The notes beneath the pieces were generated by a model. It had not been told where the DNA came from. It worked only from the letters and a program-made list of their open reading frames with translations, and did no database searches. The position numbers and the translations under genes are program-made. From Methanomassiliicoccus sp. (GTDB lineage Archaea > Thermoplasmatota > Thermoplasmata > Methanomassiliicoccales > Methanomassiliicoccaceae), in the NCBI GenBank assembly GCA_033485155.1, contig JAWQJJ010000004.1:172318-236317 (forward strand): a stretch of DNA of 64,000 nucleotides, given 5' to 3'. Of the stretch, positions 34,917 to 43,617 are shown piece by piece (within the stretch, counting starts at the first letter, position 1; each line of letters opens with the position of its first letter).

Positions 34917-35276
34917 ATGACCACCGACCGGCTGGAGAGCGTCATCCTGAGCCGCATCGCCATGCTGTCGGCCAGCAACCCGGAGCTGGACATCGAATGG
35001 GCCATCATCAACGATGACTGGGGGGTGCTGACCATCAGCGAGGGTCGCAAAGTGATAGGTTTCGAGTACGTGGAGTCGGAGGTGTCCTCCTTCCGGCCGG
35101 AGCGCATCAGGGTCTACGAGGAAACGCTGGACCATGGGTTGTCGGCGGTCGTCATCGTCCCTGAGGAGATGTACCTGGAGGTCCGCCGCAGGGTGTCTAG
35201 GGCTTTGGGCCCCAGGTCGCCGGCCGTCCTGTGCTATGATTCGATCGGCATCACGGCCATGCCGAGGCCATCTTAG
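34917..35276 (+). CDS. Hypothetical protein upstream of KaiC-like pair
   Basis: A 119-residue alpha/beta protein starting MTTDRLESVILSRIAML. The frame opens at 34767, but the first 50 codons are compositionally unlike the rest, so ATG 34917 is preferred. The strand-rich middle (WGVLTISEGRKVIGFEYVE) and AVVIVPEEMYLEVRRRV suggest a small globular domain. The KaiC-like gene begins within about 55 bases, so it may act with that pair. No known domain is recognised. Confidence 0.6.
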   Translation: MTTDRLESVILSRIAMLSASNPELDIEWAIINDDWGVLTISEGRKVIGFEYVESEVSSFRPERIRVYEETLDHGLSAVVIVPEEMYLEVRRRVSRALGPRSPAVLCYDSIGITAMPRPS

Positions 35277-35329
35277 GAGCAAACTTTCTTTATGCAAGCG
35301 CCTGATACTCCGTGAGTCAGGTGAATGGG

Positions 35330-36169
35330 ATGCGAGAGCCAGCGAAGACGATACCTACGGGAGTGGCCGATTTTGACTCGATCATCAAGGGCGGGTTCCC
35401 CGCTGGCTCGGTCATTCTTTTAGTGGGCGACCTGGGCGCCGGGCAGACCGAGTTCGCCCTGACCTCCGCAGCCAAGCTTGCCATGGTCAAGGAGACTCCT
35501 CAGTCAGCAGCGTTCCTGCTGGGAGCGGGAAAGGAATCCCGCCTGCCGGATCAGATATGCTACATCACTTTCTCCCGTTCCAAGGACGAGGTCCTGCAGG
35601 AGCTGGAGACGGCGTTCAACGCCGACTTCTACGCGGCCTTCGAGCGGGTGGTGCAGTTCCGCGACTTCTCGCCGGCGTACTTCCGCAAGACCATGGTGCC
35701 CCGGTCCTGGACGGGGGAGACGACCTCCATATTCTCCTCCGACAGCTCGAACGAGAGCGTATTGGAGGGCCTGGTCAACTACCTCGAGGAGAAGGCCCCG
35801 GGATCGATGATCGTCATTGACTCCCTGACCGATCTGGTGGTCAGCGCCAACATCGAGATCACCGACCTGGTGGCGGTGATGCGGGGCATGCAGCGGGTGG
35901 CCAAGCGGTGGGGGGGCATCATCTACCTGGTCCTCACCAACAACGTGCTGGACGAGAAGAAACAGCGCATGCTCATGGACAGCGTGGACGGCTCCCTGGT
36001 GTTCGAGTGGAGCCGATACCTGAACTCGTCCAAGCGCCAGCGGTACATGTACGTGGAGAAGTTCATCTCGCTGCTGCCTCACCTGGACAAGGAAAGGATC
36101 GCCAGGTTCGCGACCGTGGTGACGGCACAGAGCGGGCTGGTGGTCATCGACACAGAAAGGATAGGATGA
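35330..36169 (+). CDS. KaiC-like RecA-superfamily protein, Walker A Lys replaced by Gln
   Basis: About 279 residues of the KaiC/RadA-like ATPase family implicated in archaeal signalling. The domain start (TGVADFDSIIKGGFPAGSVIL) is typical. The P-loop reads GDLGAGQTEF, with Gln39 replacing the catalytic Lys (DNA cag). Walker B MIVIDSLTDLV is intact. A GTG at 35312 is an alternative start. It overlaps the next KaiC-like gene by ATGA. The partner has a normal P-loop, so this subunit may be a nucleotide-insensitive or regulatory half of a heteromer (inference). Confidence 0.82.
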   Translation: MREPAKTIPTGVADFDSIIKGGFPAGSVILLVGDLGAGQTEFALTSAAKLAMVKETPQSAAFLLGAGKESRLPDQICYITFSRSKDEVLQELETAFNADFYAAFERVVQFRDFSPAYFRKTMVPRSWTGETTSIFSSDSSNESVLEGLVNYLEEKAPGSMIVIDSLTDLVVSANIEITDLVAVMRGMQRVAKRWGGIIYLVLTNNVLDEKKQRMLMDSVDGSLVFEWSRYLNSSKRQRYMYVEKFISLLPHLDKERIARFATVVTAQSGLVVIDTERIG

Positions 36170-36873
36170 TGGTGGAAATGGATCGCGTGAAGACGGGAAT
36201 TGACGGGCTCGATGAGATGCTGGAAGGCGGCCTCCCCAAGTCGCAGGCGGTTGCGATCATGGGCTCCTTCGGTACGGGTAAGACCACCTTCGGGCTGCAG
36301 TTCATCCAGCAGGGTTTGAAGCAGGGAGAGAAGGGCATATTCATAAGTCTGGAGGAGGACCAGGAGTCGATCCTGTCCGCTGCCCGCTCGTTCGGGTGGG
36401 ACCTCGCGCCGTTCATCGACCAGAAGAGCCTGGCCATCGTCAAGCTGGAGCCGACCGACGCGAAGACGACCATCACCCGCATCCGGAGCGAGCTCCCGGA
36501 CTTCATCAAGAGCTTCGGGGCGTCGCGCATCGTGCTCGATTCAGTGTCCCTTCTCAACCTCCTCTTCGACGCCGACCACGAGAAGCGTTCGAACCTGTTC
36601 AACCTTATCCAGATGATCAAAAAAACCGGTGCGACATGCCTCATGACCGCCGAGGTCAACGATAGCAACCCCAACGCCTCCCGCGACGGTCTGGTGGAGT
36701 ACGCGGTGGATGGTGTCATCGCCTTGCGGTACGAGGAGAACAAGGAGCGCGGGGAGGTCCAGCTGACGGTCCGGGTGATGAAGATGCGCCGCATCGCCCA
36801 CTCGAGACGGGTGAAGCCGTACGCCATCACCGCCAAGGGGATCGAGGTCCACGCCGCGGCCGATGCCTTCTAG
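36166..36873 (+). CDS. KaiC-like RecA-superfamily ATPase
   Basis: A single-domain KaiC-like ATPase of 235 residues. It begins TGIDGLDEMLEGGLPKSQAVAIMG with a canonical P-loop GSFGTGKTTF; Walker B is RIVLDSVSLL, and the catalytic Glu region is FISLEEDQES. The start overlaps the stop of the preceding KaiC-like gene, so the two are translationally coupled. Such stand-alone archaeal KaiC proteins are linked to motility and signalling regulation; a specific role is unknown. Confidence 0.88.
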   Translation: MMVEMDRVKTGIDGLDEMLEGGLPKSQAVAIMGSFGTGKTTFGLQFIQQGLKQGEKGIFISLEEDQESILSAARSFGWDLAPFIDQKSLAIVKLEPTDAKTTITRIRSELPDFIKSFGASRIVLDSVSLLNLLFDADHEKRSNLFNLIQMIKKTGATCLMTAEVNDSNPNASRDGLVEYAVDGVIALRYEENKERGEVQLTVRVMKMRRIAHSRRVKPYAITAKGIEVHAAADAF

Positions 36874-36909
36874 AAAAGGTCAAGGGCGAGCAGCTCGCAC
36901 GTGGGTGCG

Positions 36910-37455
36910 ATGAGCGAGAACGACCGCCACGTGGTGTTGTACCTCGCGGTCAGCCTGGACGGCCACGTCGCCCGGCGGGACGGCAGCGTCGACTGGTTGC
37001 CGACCGAAGGACCTGAAGACCACGGTTACGCGCAATTCCTAAGCACCGTGGACACCGTGGTCATGGGCCGGACGACCTATGAGCAGCTGCTGACCTTCGG
37101 CCCCTACCCCTACCGAGGAATGGAAGGCTATGTCTTCACCTCCCGCCGTCGGGGGCAGGATGCGAACGTGAGGTTCGTCAGCGGCGCCGTCAAGACCTTC
37201 GCCAGCGAGCTTCGCTCCGCCCCGGGGAAGGACATCTGGCTGGTGGGAGGGGCCCGGCTGGCGCAGAGCTTCCTGGCGGCCGGGGAGGTCGACCGGGTGA
37301 TCATCACGGTAGTGCCCCGCCTCCTGGGAGAGGGCATCCCCCTCTTCGGACGGGGCCCGGAGCGACCGCTCCGCCTCGTGAGCTGCGAGACCTTCTCCGA
37401 CGGCCTGGTCCAGTTGAGGTACGGCGTGGATGACCTCACTCGTGCATTGCCTTGA
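36910..37455 (+). CDS. RibD C-terminal / dihydrofolate reductase-family protein
   Basis: About 181 residues of the RibD-C fold. The N-terminal VVLYLAVSLDGHVARRDGSVDWLP is the DHFR-like substrate strand, VVMGRTTYEQLL the NADP loop, and IWLVGGARLAQSFLAAGEVDRVIITVVP the C-terminal motif. Members reduce pyrimidinone intermediates of riboflavin or unknown substrates; this short form lacks the deaminase domain. GTG 36901 and ATG 36910 are both possible. The 3' end overlaps the convergent acyltransferase by 20 bases. Confidence 0.85.
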   Translation: MSENDRHVVLYLAVSLDGHVARRDGSVDWLPTEGPEDHGYAQFLSTVDTVVMGRTTYEQLLTFGPYPYRGMEGYVFTSRRRGQDANVRFVSGAVKTFASELRSAPGKDIWLVGGARLAQSFLAAGEVDRVIITVVPRLLGEGIPLFGRGPERPLRLVSCETFSDGLVQLRYGVDDLTRALP

Positions 37456-38551
37456 GTGCCTGGTCCTTCACTCCTGACCGGTCCACAAGCTGCTTGACCA
37501 CGGGCAGGGAGGTGATCTTGGACATCGCCCGCACGGTCCCCCGCTTGGCTTGGATCCTCAGCAGGGGAACGTCCCTCGCCCCGAAGCGATACTTGTACTC
37601 CTCTGGCCCGGCCCCGAAGTCGAACTTGGTGAAGCCGGCCTTCTGCGCCTCGGTGAGTGCGTATAATGACACGAGGTTGCCAGGGGAGAACTCTGAGAAC
37701 TTGTTGCTCATACCCACCCGGTAGGCGCGCATGATGTCCCCGTCCTCCAGGCACAGCATCTGTGAAGCCAGGGATCCGTCGATCCATACCTCGTAGATCA
37801 TGCCGCGTCCCTCGGCCACGGTGGCGGTCATGACCTGCTTGAGGAAGCTGGAGAGGTTCTCGCTGGAGAATATGCTGCCGCCCTTGTCCTCCCACCGGGC
37901 CAGGTGCTGGAGGGTGTACATCGACACCGCCTCCTCCGCTTCCTTCGGCAGGTCCACGCAGCGGTACCGGATGCGGCTCTCTGCCTCCAGCCCGTTGGAT
38001 ATCTTGCGCAGCGAGCGCTTGGTGCGGGACGATAGCACTTCCATGACATCTCCCTCAGGAGGGATATCGATGACCGGGCAGGGAGTGTGGACGAGCTCAT
38101 CGGTCTCCCAGCGTTCCGCGACCTTGCGGTACAGACTCTGAGCCACCGCCCCATCGCTCATCTCGTTGAGATGAAGGACGTTCCACTCGATCTTATCCAT
38201 CTCCTCCACGATGCGCTCGAGGACGTCCTCGCGGTTCTCGTCGACCAGCAGGCCGAGCTCGTATAGTTCGGCCACCCCGGCGCCGTTACCGATGAGGGAC
38301 AGCTTCTTGAGCCTGAGGCCCATGGACTTCTGCTCGGTGAGCACGAAGGGAGCGATGGCGATAACCTGGCCGTACTCCTCCACGAACACCACACGGGGCG
38401 ATGCCACCTTGTCGAAGTGACGGAGCCACTCGATGGCCCAGTCGAAGGAGGTGAAGATCGAACCTCCAGTACTCTTCCTTACCGCCTCCCACTCCGCCTG
38501 CATGGACTGCAGGTCGACGGTCTGGTCCAGCCTCCACGTCCTGAGCATCAA
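37436..38551 (-). CDS. FemAB/CelD-like GNAT acyltransferase
   Basis: A 371-residue protein with two tandem GNAT-like halves, as in FemAB and CelD/BcsL enzymes. The N-terminus has FTSFDWAIEWLRHFD and IAIAPFVLTEQ; the C-terminal half has MIYEVWIDGSLASQMLCLED and FDFGAGPEEYKYRFGA. These enzymes transfer acyl or aminoacyl groups to surface polymers. A paralogue with the same EYKYRF-type ending lies at 55970-57010 at the other end of the locus. It marks the start of the glycan gene cluster. Confidence 0.82.
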   Translation of the reverse strand: MMLRTWRLDQTVDLQSMQAEWEAVRKSTGGSIFTSFDWAIEWLRHFDKVASPRVVFVEEYGQVIAIAPFVLTEQKSMGLRLKKLSLIGNGAGVAELYELGLLVDENREDVLERIVEEMDKIEWNVLHLNEMSDGAVAQSLYRKVAERWETDELVHTPCPVIDIPPEGDVMEVLSSRTKRSLRKISNGLEAESRIRYRCVDLPKEAEEAVSMYTLQHLARWEDKGGSIFSSENLSSFLKQVMTATVAEGRGMIYEVWIDGSLASQMLCLEDGDIMRAYRVGMSNKFSEFSPGNLVSLYALTEAQKAGFTKFDFGAGPEEYKYRFGARDVPLLRIQAKRGTVRAMSKITSLPVVKQLVDRSGVKDQALKAMHE

Positions 38552-38747
38552 TGGTCCCCCATGCGTCTTTCGTCCGTCACCGGTTCAGCGAGGCCGCAGC
38601 CTCTCACGTGCTTCGCGCTAGGGTCCGCGTCGAACGCTCCGGGCAGGCCGCTCACCTTTCCTACTCCCGTCGATATGCAAGGTCCCTCTATTAGCCCGTT
38701 CCTCCTGCCTGATGATGCAGAGAATGAGAACGAGGTGCGGAGGGCCG

Positions 38748-39929
38748 TCATCCCGCCTTCCTCCCCAGTTCCAGGTAGGAGTGCAGGTAGCTATCCGGGC
38801 TGTGATATCTGGCATACCGTTCCAGCGCCCTGCGCGAAGCCTCTTCTCGCAACCCGCGGTCCTCCTCCATTCGGCGCATGGCCTCCCCGATGGCGGTGGG
38901 AGTGGTCTCCACGGTCAGGCCGCATCCCCCGGCCACGAGGTCCGGCAGGCCGCCGTTGGGAGAGACCAGCAGCGGGGTGCCCACCGACAGCGCCTCGATG
39001 CACGACAGGGGGGAGTTCTCCTGGCAAACCGAGGGGGCGACCAGGGCGATGGCCGAGGCGACCTCCTCCAGAACCTCCTTGCGGGACAGGAATCCGAGGC
39101 CTCGGGCCCGGCCCCCGGTGCGCTCGGTGACGGCCCTGAGCTCGGGCTCCAGGCTCCCGCTGCCCAGGACGTGCAGCTCGGCCTTCACCCCGCTGCGCTC
39201 GTACCCCTGCAGCAGGAGGTCCAGGCCCTTGTGCCTCTCCAGCACCCCCACGAATACGAAGTGCGGAGGAGCGTTCTTGCCGTCCACCGGCCCGGGCGGG
39301 GGGACGAAGTTCGGCAGTACCACGGACTCCAGCCCGGCGCGCTCCCGCAGGAACCGGGCCATGTATTCCGAGGGAGATATGACCTTATCGATATTCATGA
39401 GCCTCCCTTTGAACCCGTTGCCCCGCCACAGCTGGGGCGGTCGGCCGGTCCGCAGAGAGCAGGTGAGGCACCGGTCGCGATCGCAGGTATCCCGGCCGAG
39501 GTACGCCAGGTCGCTGCGAGGGCACACCGGCCAGTGGTCGTGGGCGGTGAACAGCTGAGGCCTGCCGATATCTAGCACGCCCTGGCCGAGCAGGGAGATA
39601 TTGTGGTGATGGACCCAGGCGGGATGGACCTCGCCGATAACCTTCCGAAGCTCCCTCTCCGCGGCCCGGTTCCGCCCGCTGATATAGGTCAGCTGGGCGG
39701 ACCCTGCCCCGAGCGAGGTGCTCACCGGATGGACCACGACGTCCGAGGAGATGGGCGCCGGGTCCTTCCCCTTGGCCTTGAGGGCGTAGGCGTCCCGGCT
39801 ATGGATGACATGGACCTCGTGCCCGCGGCGAACAAGCTCCTCGGCCAGGTACCTGACGTGCACCGCGTCCCCGCCCAGGTGGTAGGGCGGATAGAATGTC
39901 GAGGTCATCACTATGCGTTCCGTCTCCAT
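38748..39929 (-). CDS. GT4-family glycosyltransferase (Cys-cluster type)
   Basis: A 393-residue GT-B fold transferase. The N-terminal TSTFYPPYHLGGDAVHVRYLAEEL is the acceptor domain start with the conserved Gly-Gly; the C-terminal donor domain shows FVGVLERHKGLDLLLQG and the EX7E-like ENSPLSCIEALSVGTP. A Cys cluster (CDRDRCLTC) in the N-terminal half occurs in one GT4 subgroup. It adds a sugar from a nucleotide donor to a membrane-linked glycan; donor and acceptor are unknown. It follows the radical SAM gene in the same direction. Confidence 0.88.
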   Translation of the reverse strand: METERIVMTSTFYPPYHLGGDAVHVRYLAEELVRRGHEVHVIHSRDAYALKAKGKDPAPISSDVVVHPVSTSLGAGSAQLTYISGRNRAAERELRKVIGEVHPAWVHHHNISLLGQGVLDIGRPQLFTAHDHWPVCPRSDLAYLGRDTCDRDRCLTCSLRTGRPPQLWRGNGFKGRLMNIDKVISPSEYMARFLRERAGLESVVLPNFVPPPGPVDGKNAPPHFVFVGVLERHKGLDLLLQGYERSGVKAELHVLGSGSLEPELRAVTERTGGRARGLGFLSRKEVLEEVASAIALVAPSVCQENSPLSCIEALSVGTPLLVSPNGGLPDLVAGGCGLTVETTPTAIGEAMRRMEEDRGLREEASRRALERYARYHSPDSYLHSYLELGRKAG

Positions 39930-39936
39930 GGTAAAC

Positions 39937-41379
39937 CTAGTGTGCGTCCTTCATTCCGTGGAAGACGTAGTTGTTGGTGATCTTCAGCGCGTACCTGGTC
40001 GCCAGATACAGGTCGGACGGGTCTTGGACCAAGTGCTTGACGTTCGACAGCCACCACCTGCCAGAAGTGTAAAGGGTCTTGTATGCCTTCTTCCTGGCCT
40101 CGTCCAGGTCCTCGGGTGACATCTTCTCGGTGCCGATGACGGAGGCATGCTGGTACATTTTTCGGAAATCAGGCTCCTCCAGCCCCGGCAGCCCGTAGAT
40201 CTGTTCATGCAGCCGGGTTCCCGGGTACGGCACGGCGACGTTGAACTGGGCCGAGGTCGGCAGGGTCTCGCGGACGAACTTCAGGGTTTCCTCCACGCTG
40301 TCCCAGTCCTCTCCCGGCAGCCCGAAGATGAACGAGCACAGCACCTTGAGGCGCTGGGCCTTGGCCGCCAGGATGGCGTCCTTGGCCTGCTGTACGGTGA
40401 CATGTTTCTCCACCGAATCGAGGATGCGCTGGCTCCCGGACTCGATGCCGAAGGAGATACCCCTGCACCCGGCCCTGCGCATGAGGCTCAGCAGCTCGCT
40501 GTCGACCAGGTGGGCACGGGTGTTGCAGTACCATTTTATCTTGAGGTCCTCCTCGATGAGGCTGCGGCAGATCTCCTCCACACGCTTGCGGTTGAAGGTA
40601 AAGGTCTCGTCGAAGAACGATGCGGTCCGCAGTCCGAAGTGCTCCTTGAGGTACCTGAGCTCCTCTAGGATGTGGGGTGCGGTCCTCATCTTCCAGGGAG
40701 TGCCGGCGACGGTGCAGAAGGAGCACTTGAACGGGCACCCCTTGCTCGTGTACAAGATGGTGAACGGCCGTCCCGCGGGGGCGGTGACATAGTAGGGCTT
40801 GAGATCCGGCAGCAGATCGTAGGCCGGGAGGGGCATCGTGTCATAGTCCTTCAGCGGGGCTGACGGGGCGGTGATCTTGACCTCGCCGCCCTGGCGATAG
40901 GCGATGCCAGCCACGCTGTCCAGAGGCTTGCCGGCGGATAGGGCGTCGATGAGCGCGGGACCGACCACCTCATAGTCCTGGCGGATGTAGATGTCCTGGT
41001 CCGGGGCCTCGTTCAGCACCTGCTTGGGCATGGTGTGCAGCGTCCAGCATATGCCGGCCGTGGTGATGTCCTTGTCCACTCCCTTGACCGTGGCCGCGGT
41101 CTTCTGGTCCCAGTCGAAGGTGGTGGGGGTGAAGCGGTACATCGCGACATCCGGCCGGAACTCCCTGACCTTCTGCTCGAGGTCCTGGTATCCCAGCTCC
41201 CAGCCGTTGAGGTCGACCAGGCCAACCTGATGGCCGGCGCCGCGCAGCAGGGCTGCGGTCTGCAGGAGGGAGTATGGCTCCAGAACCGAGTAGCGTTCAG
41301 TGATCTCGCATCGCTCTTCGCGAATGACCGATATACCCTCGAACCGGGGAGGGTTGATGAGTAGGACCTTCAATGCCAT
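39937..41379 (-). CDS. B12-binding radical SAM protein
   Basis: A 480-residue radical SAM enzyme with an N-terminal cobalamin-binding domain (KVLLINPPRF...YSLLQTAALLRGAGHQVGLVDLNG). The Fe-S motif is KGCPFKCSFC (CxxxCxxC); FGIESGSQRILDSV is the usual SAM-barrel strand. Members of this class methylate or rearrange lipids, sugars or cofactors. The frame opens at 41472, but Met 41379 starts the cobalamin domain and just overlaps the upstream GT4 gene. Its place inside a glycan cluster suggests modification of a sugar or lipid carrier (inference). Confidence 0.88.
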   Translation of the reverse strand: MALKVLLINPPRFEGISVIREERCEITERYSVLEPYSLLQTAALLRGAGHQVGLVDLNGWELGYQDLEQKVREFRPDVAMYRFTPTTFDWDQKTAATVKGVDKDITTAGICWTLHTMPKQVLNEAPDQDIYIRQDYEVVGPALIDALSAGKPLDSVAGIAYRQGGEVKITAPSAPLKDYDTMPLPAYDLLPDLKPYYVTAPAGRPFTILYTSKGCPFKCSFCTVAGTPWKMRTAPHILEELRYLKEHFGLRTASFFDETFTFNRKRVEEICRSLIEEDLKIKWYCNTRAHLVDSELLSLMRRAGCRGISFGIESGSQRILDSVEKHVTVQQAKDAILAAKAQRLKVLCSFIFGLPGEDWDSVEETLKFVRETLPTSAQFNVAVPYPGTRLHEQIYGLPGLEEPDFRKMYQHASVIGTEKMSPEDLDEARKKAYKTLYTSGRWWLSNVKHLVQDPSDLYLATRYALKITNNYVFHGMKDAH

Positions 41380-42557
41380 CCGTCCACTGTCTCCTTGTAC
41401 GCTTCCGCGGTGCGCTGGGCCATCACTCGGGCGCTGAACTCTTCCAGCACCCGGTCGCGGGCCCGCATGCACAGCGATCTTGCCAGCCGGTGGTCTCCCA
41501 GCACGGTATTAATGCTTTCTGCCAAAGCCCCCGCGTCCTTGGGGGGCACCAGCAAGCCGGTCGAGCCATGCTCGATCATCTCCGGGACCCCGCCCACTCG
41601 AGTGGCGATCACCGGCGTGCCCGAGGCCATCGATTCTAGCAAAGTCATGGGAAAGCTCTCGGAGTAGGAGGGGAGCATGAACGCCGAGGCCAGGGGGTAG
41701 AGGTAAGGCATCTGATGATAGGGCACCCCGCCTATGAAGCGGCACCTCTCCGCCGGGAGGCCAAGCTCGCTGGCCATCATCTTCCACTGGTCGGCGTTCC
41801 CGTTACCGGCGAACACGAAGGTCGGCTTGAGAGCGGGGTCCACCATGGTAGCCGCCTTCAGCGCGGTGGGGATACCCTTGAGCGCAATCATGCGGCCGGA
41901 GAAGAGGACGATGTTGTCGACCCCCTCCAGCGAGGGAAAGCGCTGCAGGCACTCATCCACGCTCTTGGGCGAGAACACTGAGGTGTCGATCCCGTTGTGG
42001 ATCACTCTCGCCCGGCAGTCGGCGCTGAGCTGGTCCTGGCACCACCCCCGAATGAAGTCGGACACGAAGATGAGGGAGCTGCACCGGCGGATGTACACCT
42101 TCTCGATGGTCTTCAGGAGGGGCAGCATCAGGTAGGTCATCCTTTCGGATGCCTCCAGTTTGTTGAGCGGCAGATCGGACGATCTGGTCCCCATGCGCTG
42201 CGATCCGATGGTGCTGTGCACCGTGGTCACCGAGGGGATCCTCTCTCCCAGCACCTTGAACATGAGGTCGGACATCTGCGCGTGGTTCGCGTGCAGAAGG
42301 TCGAAATGGTAGGCATCGTTGAGCTGGGCGAAGGAGCGCCAGAGAGATATCTGGAACTGGTTGTTGTACATGAAGGTGTCCTTGGCCGTGCCCAGGGTGT
42401 GCACCGTCACGTTATCCGCTGTCGGCGTCTCGCCCTCCTTGCCCAAGCAGATAACGTGGACCTCATGGTCCGGGGACAGGTTCTTGGCCAGTTGCACTAC
42501 ATAGCTCCCTATCCCTCCCCAGCTGAGAAATTCTGGGGTGACCATGGCCACGCGCAT
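41370..42557 (-). CDS. GT4-family glycosyltransferase
   Basis: A 395-residue GT-B glycosyltransferase. MRVAMVTPEFLSWGGIGSYVVQLAK starts the acceptor domain; FSGRMIALKGIPTALKAA and EX7E motif SESFPMTLLESMASGTPVIAT form the donor site, followed by GVPEMIEHGSTGLLVPP. This is a typical capsule or N-glycan sugar transferase. It starts 10 bases after the GT2 gene ends, on the same strand, and slightly overlaps the radical SAM gene, so the four genes form one operon. Confidence 0.9.
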   Translation of the reverse strand: MRVAMVTPEFLSWGGIGSYVVQLAKNLSPDHEVHVICLGKEGETPTADNVTVHTLGTAKDTFMYNNQFQISLWRSFAQLNDAYHFDLLHANHAQMSDLMFKVLGERIPSVTTVHSTIGSQRMGTRSSDLPLNKLEASERMTYLMLPLLKTIEKVYIRRCSSLIFVSDFIRGWCQDQLSADCRARVIHNGIDTSVFSPKSVDECLQRFPSLEGVDNIVLFSGRMIALKGIPTALKAATMVDPALKPTFVFAGNGNADQWKMMASELGLPAERCRFIGGVPYHQMPYLYPLASAFMLPSYSESFPMTLLESMASGTPVIATRVGGVPEMIEHGSTGLLVPPKDAGALAESINTVLGDHRLARSLCMRARDRVLEEFSARVMAQRTAEAYKETVDGWH

Positions 42558-42567
42558 CTATGGGCCT

Positions 42568-43413
42568 CTAGATGTGGTGGGCGGACAGCCGCGACGCGGC
42601 ATTCTCGGCCCGCCTGACCACCTTCATGTCGAACTCGCCATGAGCGCTCCAGAACCGCCTCTCCATCAGCTTGGTCATGATGGTGACACCGGCCTTCAGG
42701 GGCACCAGCTTGGTCTCCCCCGCCCGAGGCAGGTAGTTGATTGCGATCTCCTCCAGCTTGAGCCCCTTCTTCACCGACTCGGCGAACATCTCGGCCTCCA
42801 GCTCGAAGTGCTTGGAGTCCAGCTCGAGGGTCCGCAGGGCATGGGCGTTGAAGCCCCACATGCCGGTGCACAGGTCGGTGCACGGGTGCTGGTATAGCAG
42901 TGTGGCGACGTCGCTGAGCACGATGTTGCCGAAGTGATTCAGGGGAGTCATGGCCCCCTCGGCGATGTTCCCCTTGAAGCGGGAACCCATGACGACGTCG
43001 GCCCCGCCCTCTAGGGCGGAAATGACGTCAGGTATGTACCGGGGCGGGTAGGTGCCGTCGGCATCGATCATGATCATGTACTTGGCGTCGAGCATTGATG
43101 CAAGGTCAGAGAACTTGGCGCACAGGCCGCCGGTCAGGGCGAGGACCTTCGGTACCACCTCGCGGGGATCGCACAATGCAATTGCCTGCCGTACTCCCAA
43201 TCCCTTGCCCTTCCCCTTTTGGACAAGAACGTAAGCGCCCTTCTCCCGGGCGATGGCGAGGGTCCTGTCGGTCGACTGTCCATCGACCACGACAACACGA
43301 ACCTCAAATCCCTTGCTCATCAGTTCCTTGCGTGGAATATCGTCGATAACCTTCCCGATGCTGCGCTCCTCGTTGAGCGCCGGGATCATTACCACTATCT
43401 TGCTCGCGGTCAC
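42568..43413 (-). CDS. GT2-family glycosyltransferase (DPM1/DPG-synthase-like)
   Basis: A 281-residue GT-A enzyme. VVMIPALNEERSIGKVID is the nucleotide-binding start, VVVDGQSTDRT the first Asp motif, and MIDADGTYPPRYIPDVI the DxD metal site. The sequence resembles dolichyl-phosphate hexose synthases, which charge the lipid carrier with a sugar for use outside the cell. No C-terminal membrane domain is present. A strong TATA box at 43560-43567 suggests this gene heads the operon, with a leader of about 125 bases. Confidence 0.88.
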   Translation of the reverse strand: MTASKIVVMIPALNEERSIGKVIDDIPRKELMSKGFEVRVVVVDGQSTDRTLAIAREKGAYVLVQKGKGKGLGVRQAIALCDPREVVPKVLALTGGLCAKFSDLASMLDAKYMIMIDADGTYPPRYIPDVISALEGGADVVMGSRFKGNIAEGAMTPLNHFGNIVLSDVATLLYQHPCTDLCTGMWGFNAHALRTLELDSKHFELEAEMFAESVKKGLKLEEIAINYLPRAGETKLVPLKAGVTIMTKLMERRFWSAHGEFDMKVVRRAENAASRLSAHHI

Positions 43414-43559
43414 AATTTCATCCCCGTATACACTGTGCTAGCTCTAATAGTCTTGGTCCTGGTAGTTGCGTTTCTGCTCACTCTCGTTGCCCCTATGGCT
43501 ACTTTGCCAGTAGCTCCAACGATTTCTATTCGCGCGAAGGATTTATTTGTCATAAGGCA

Positions 43560-43567
43560 TATATAAA
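43560..43567 (-). promoter_or_regulatory. TATA box heading the GT2/GT4/radical SAM operon
   Basis: TTTATATA on the minus strand is the only strong AT element in the 43414-43617 gap. It predicts transcription from about 43538, giving an unusually long leader before ATG 43413. Confidence 0.5.
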
Positions 43568-43617
43568 TTTTTGTTTTTGACTGGCCAAGCTTTGTCTAGA
43601 TTAAGTCATATCATTCT

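Noticed and set aside
43431..43566. 43-codon hydrophobic frame on the plus strand starting GTG
   Set aside because: It lies opposite the leader of the GT2 gene, with no TATA or ribosome site on its own strand; composition can be explained by chance.
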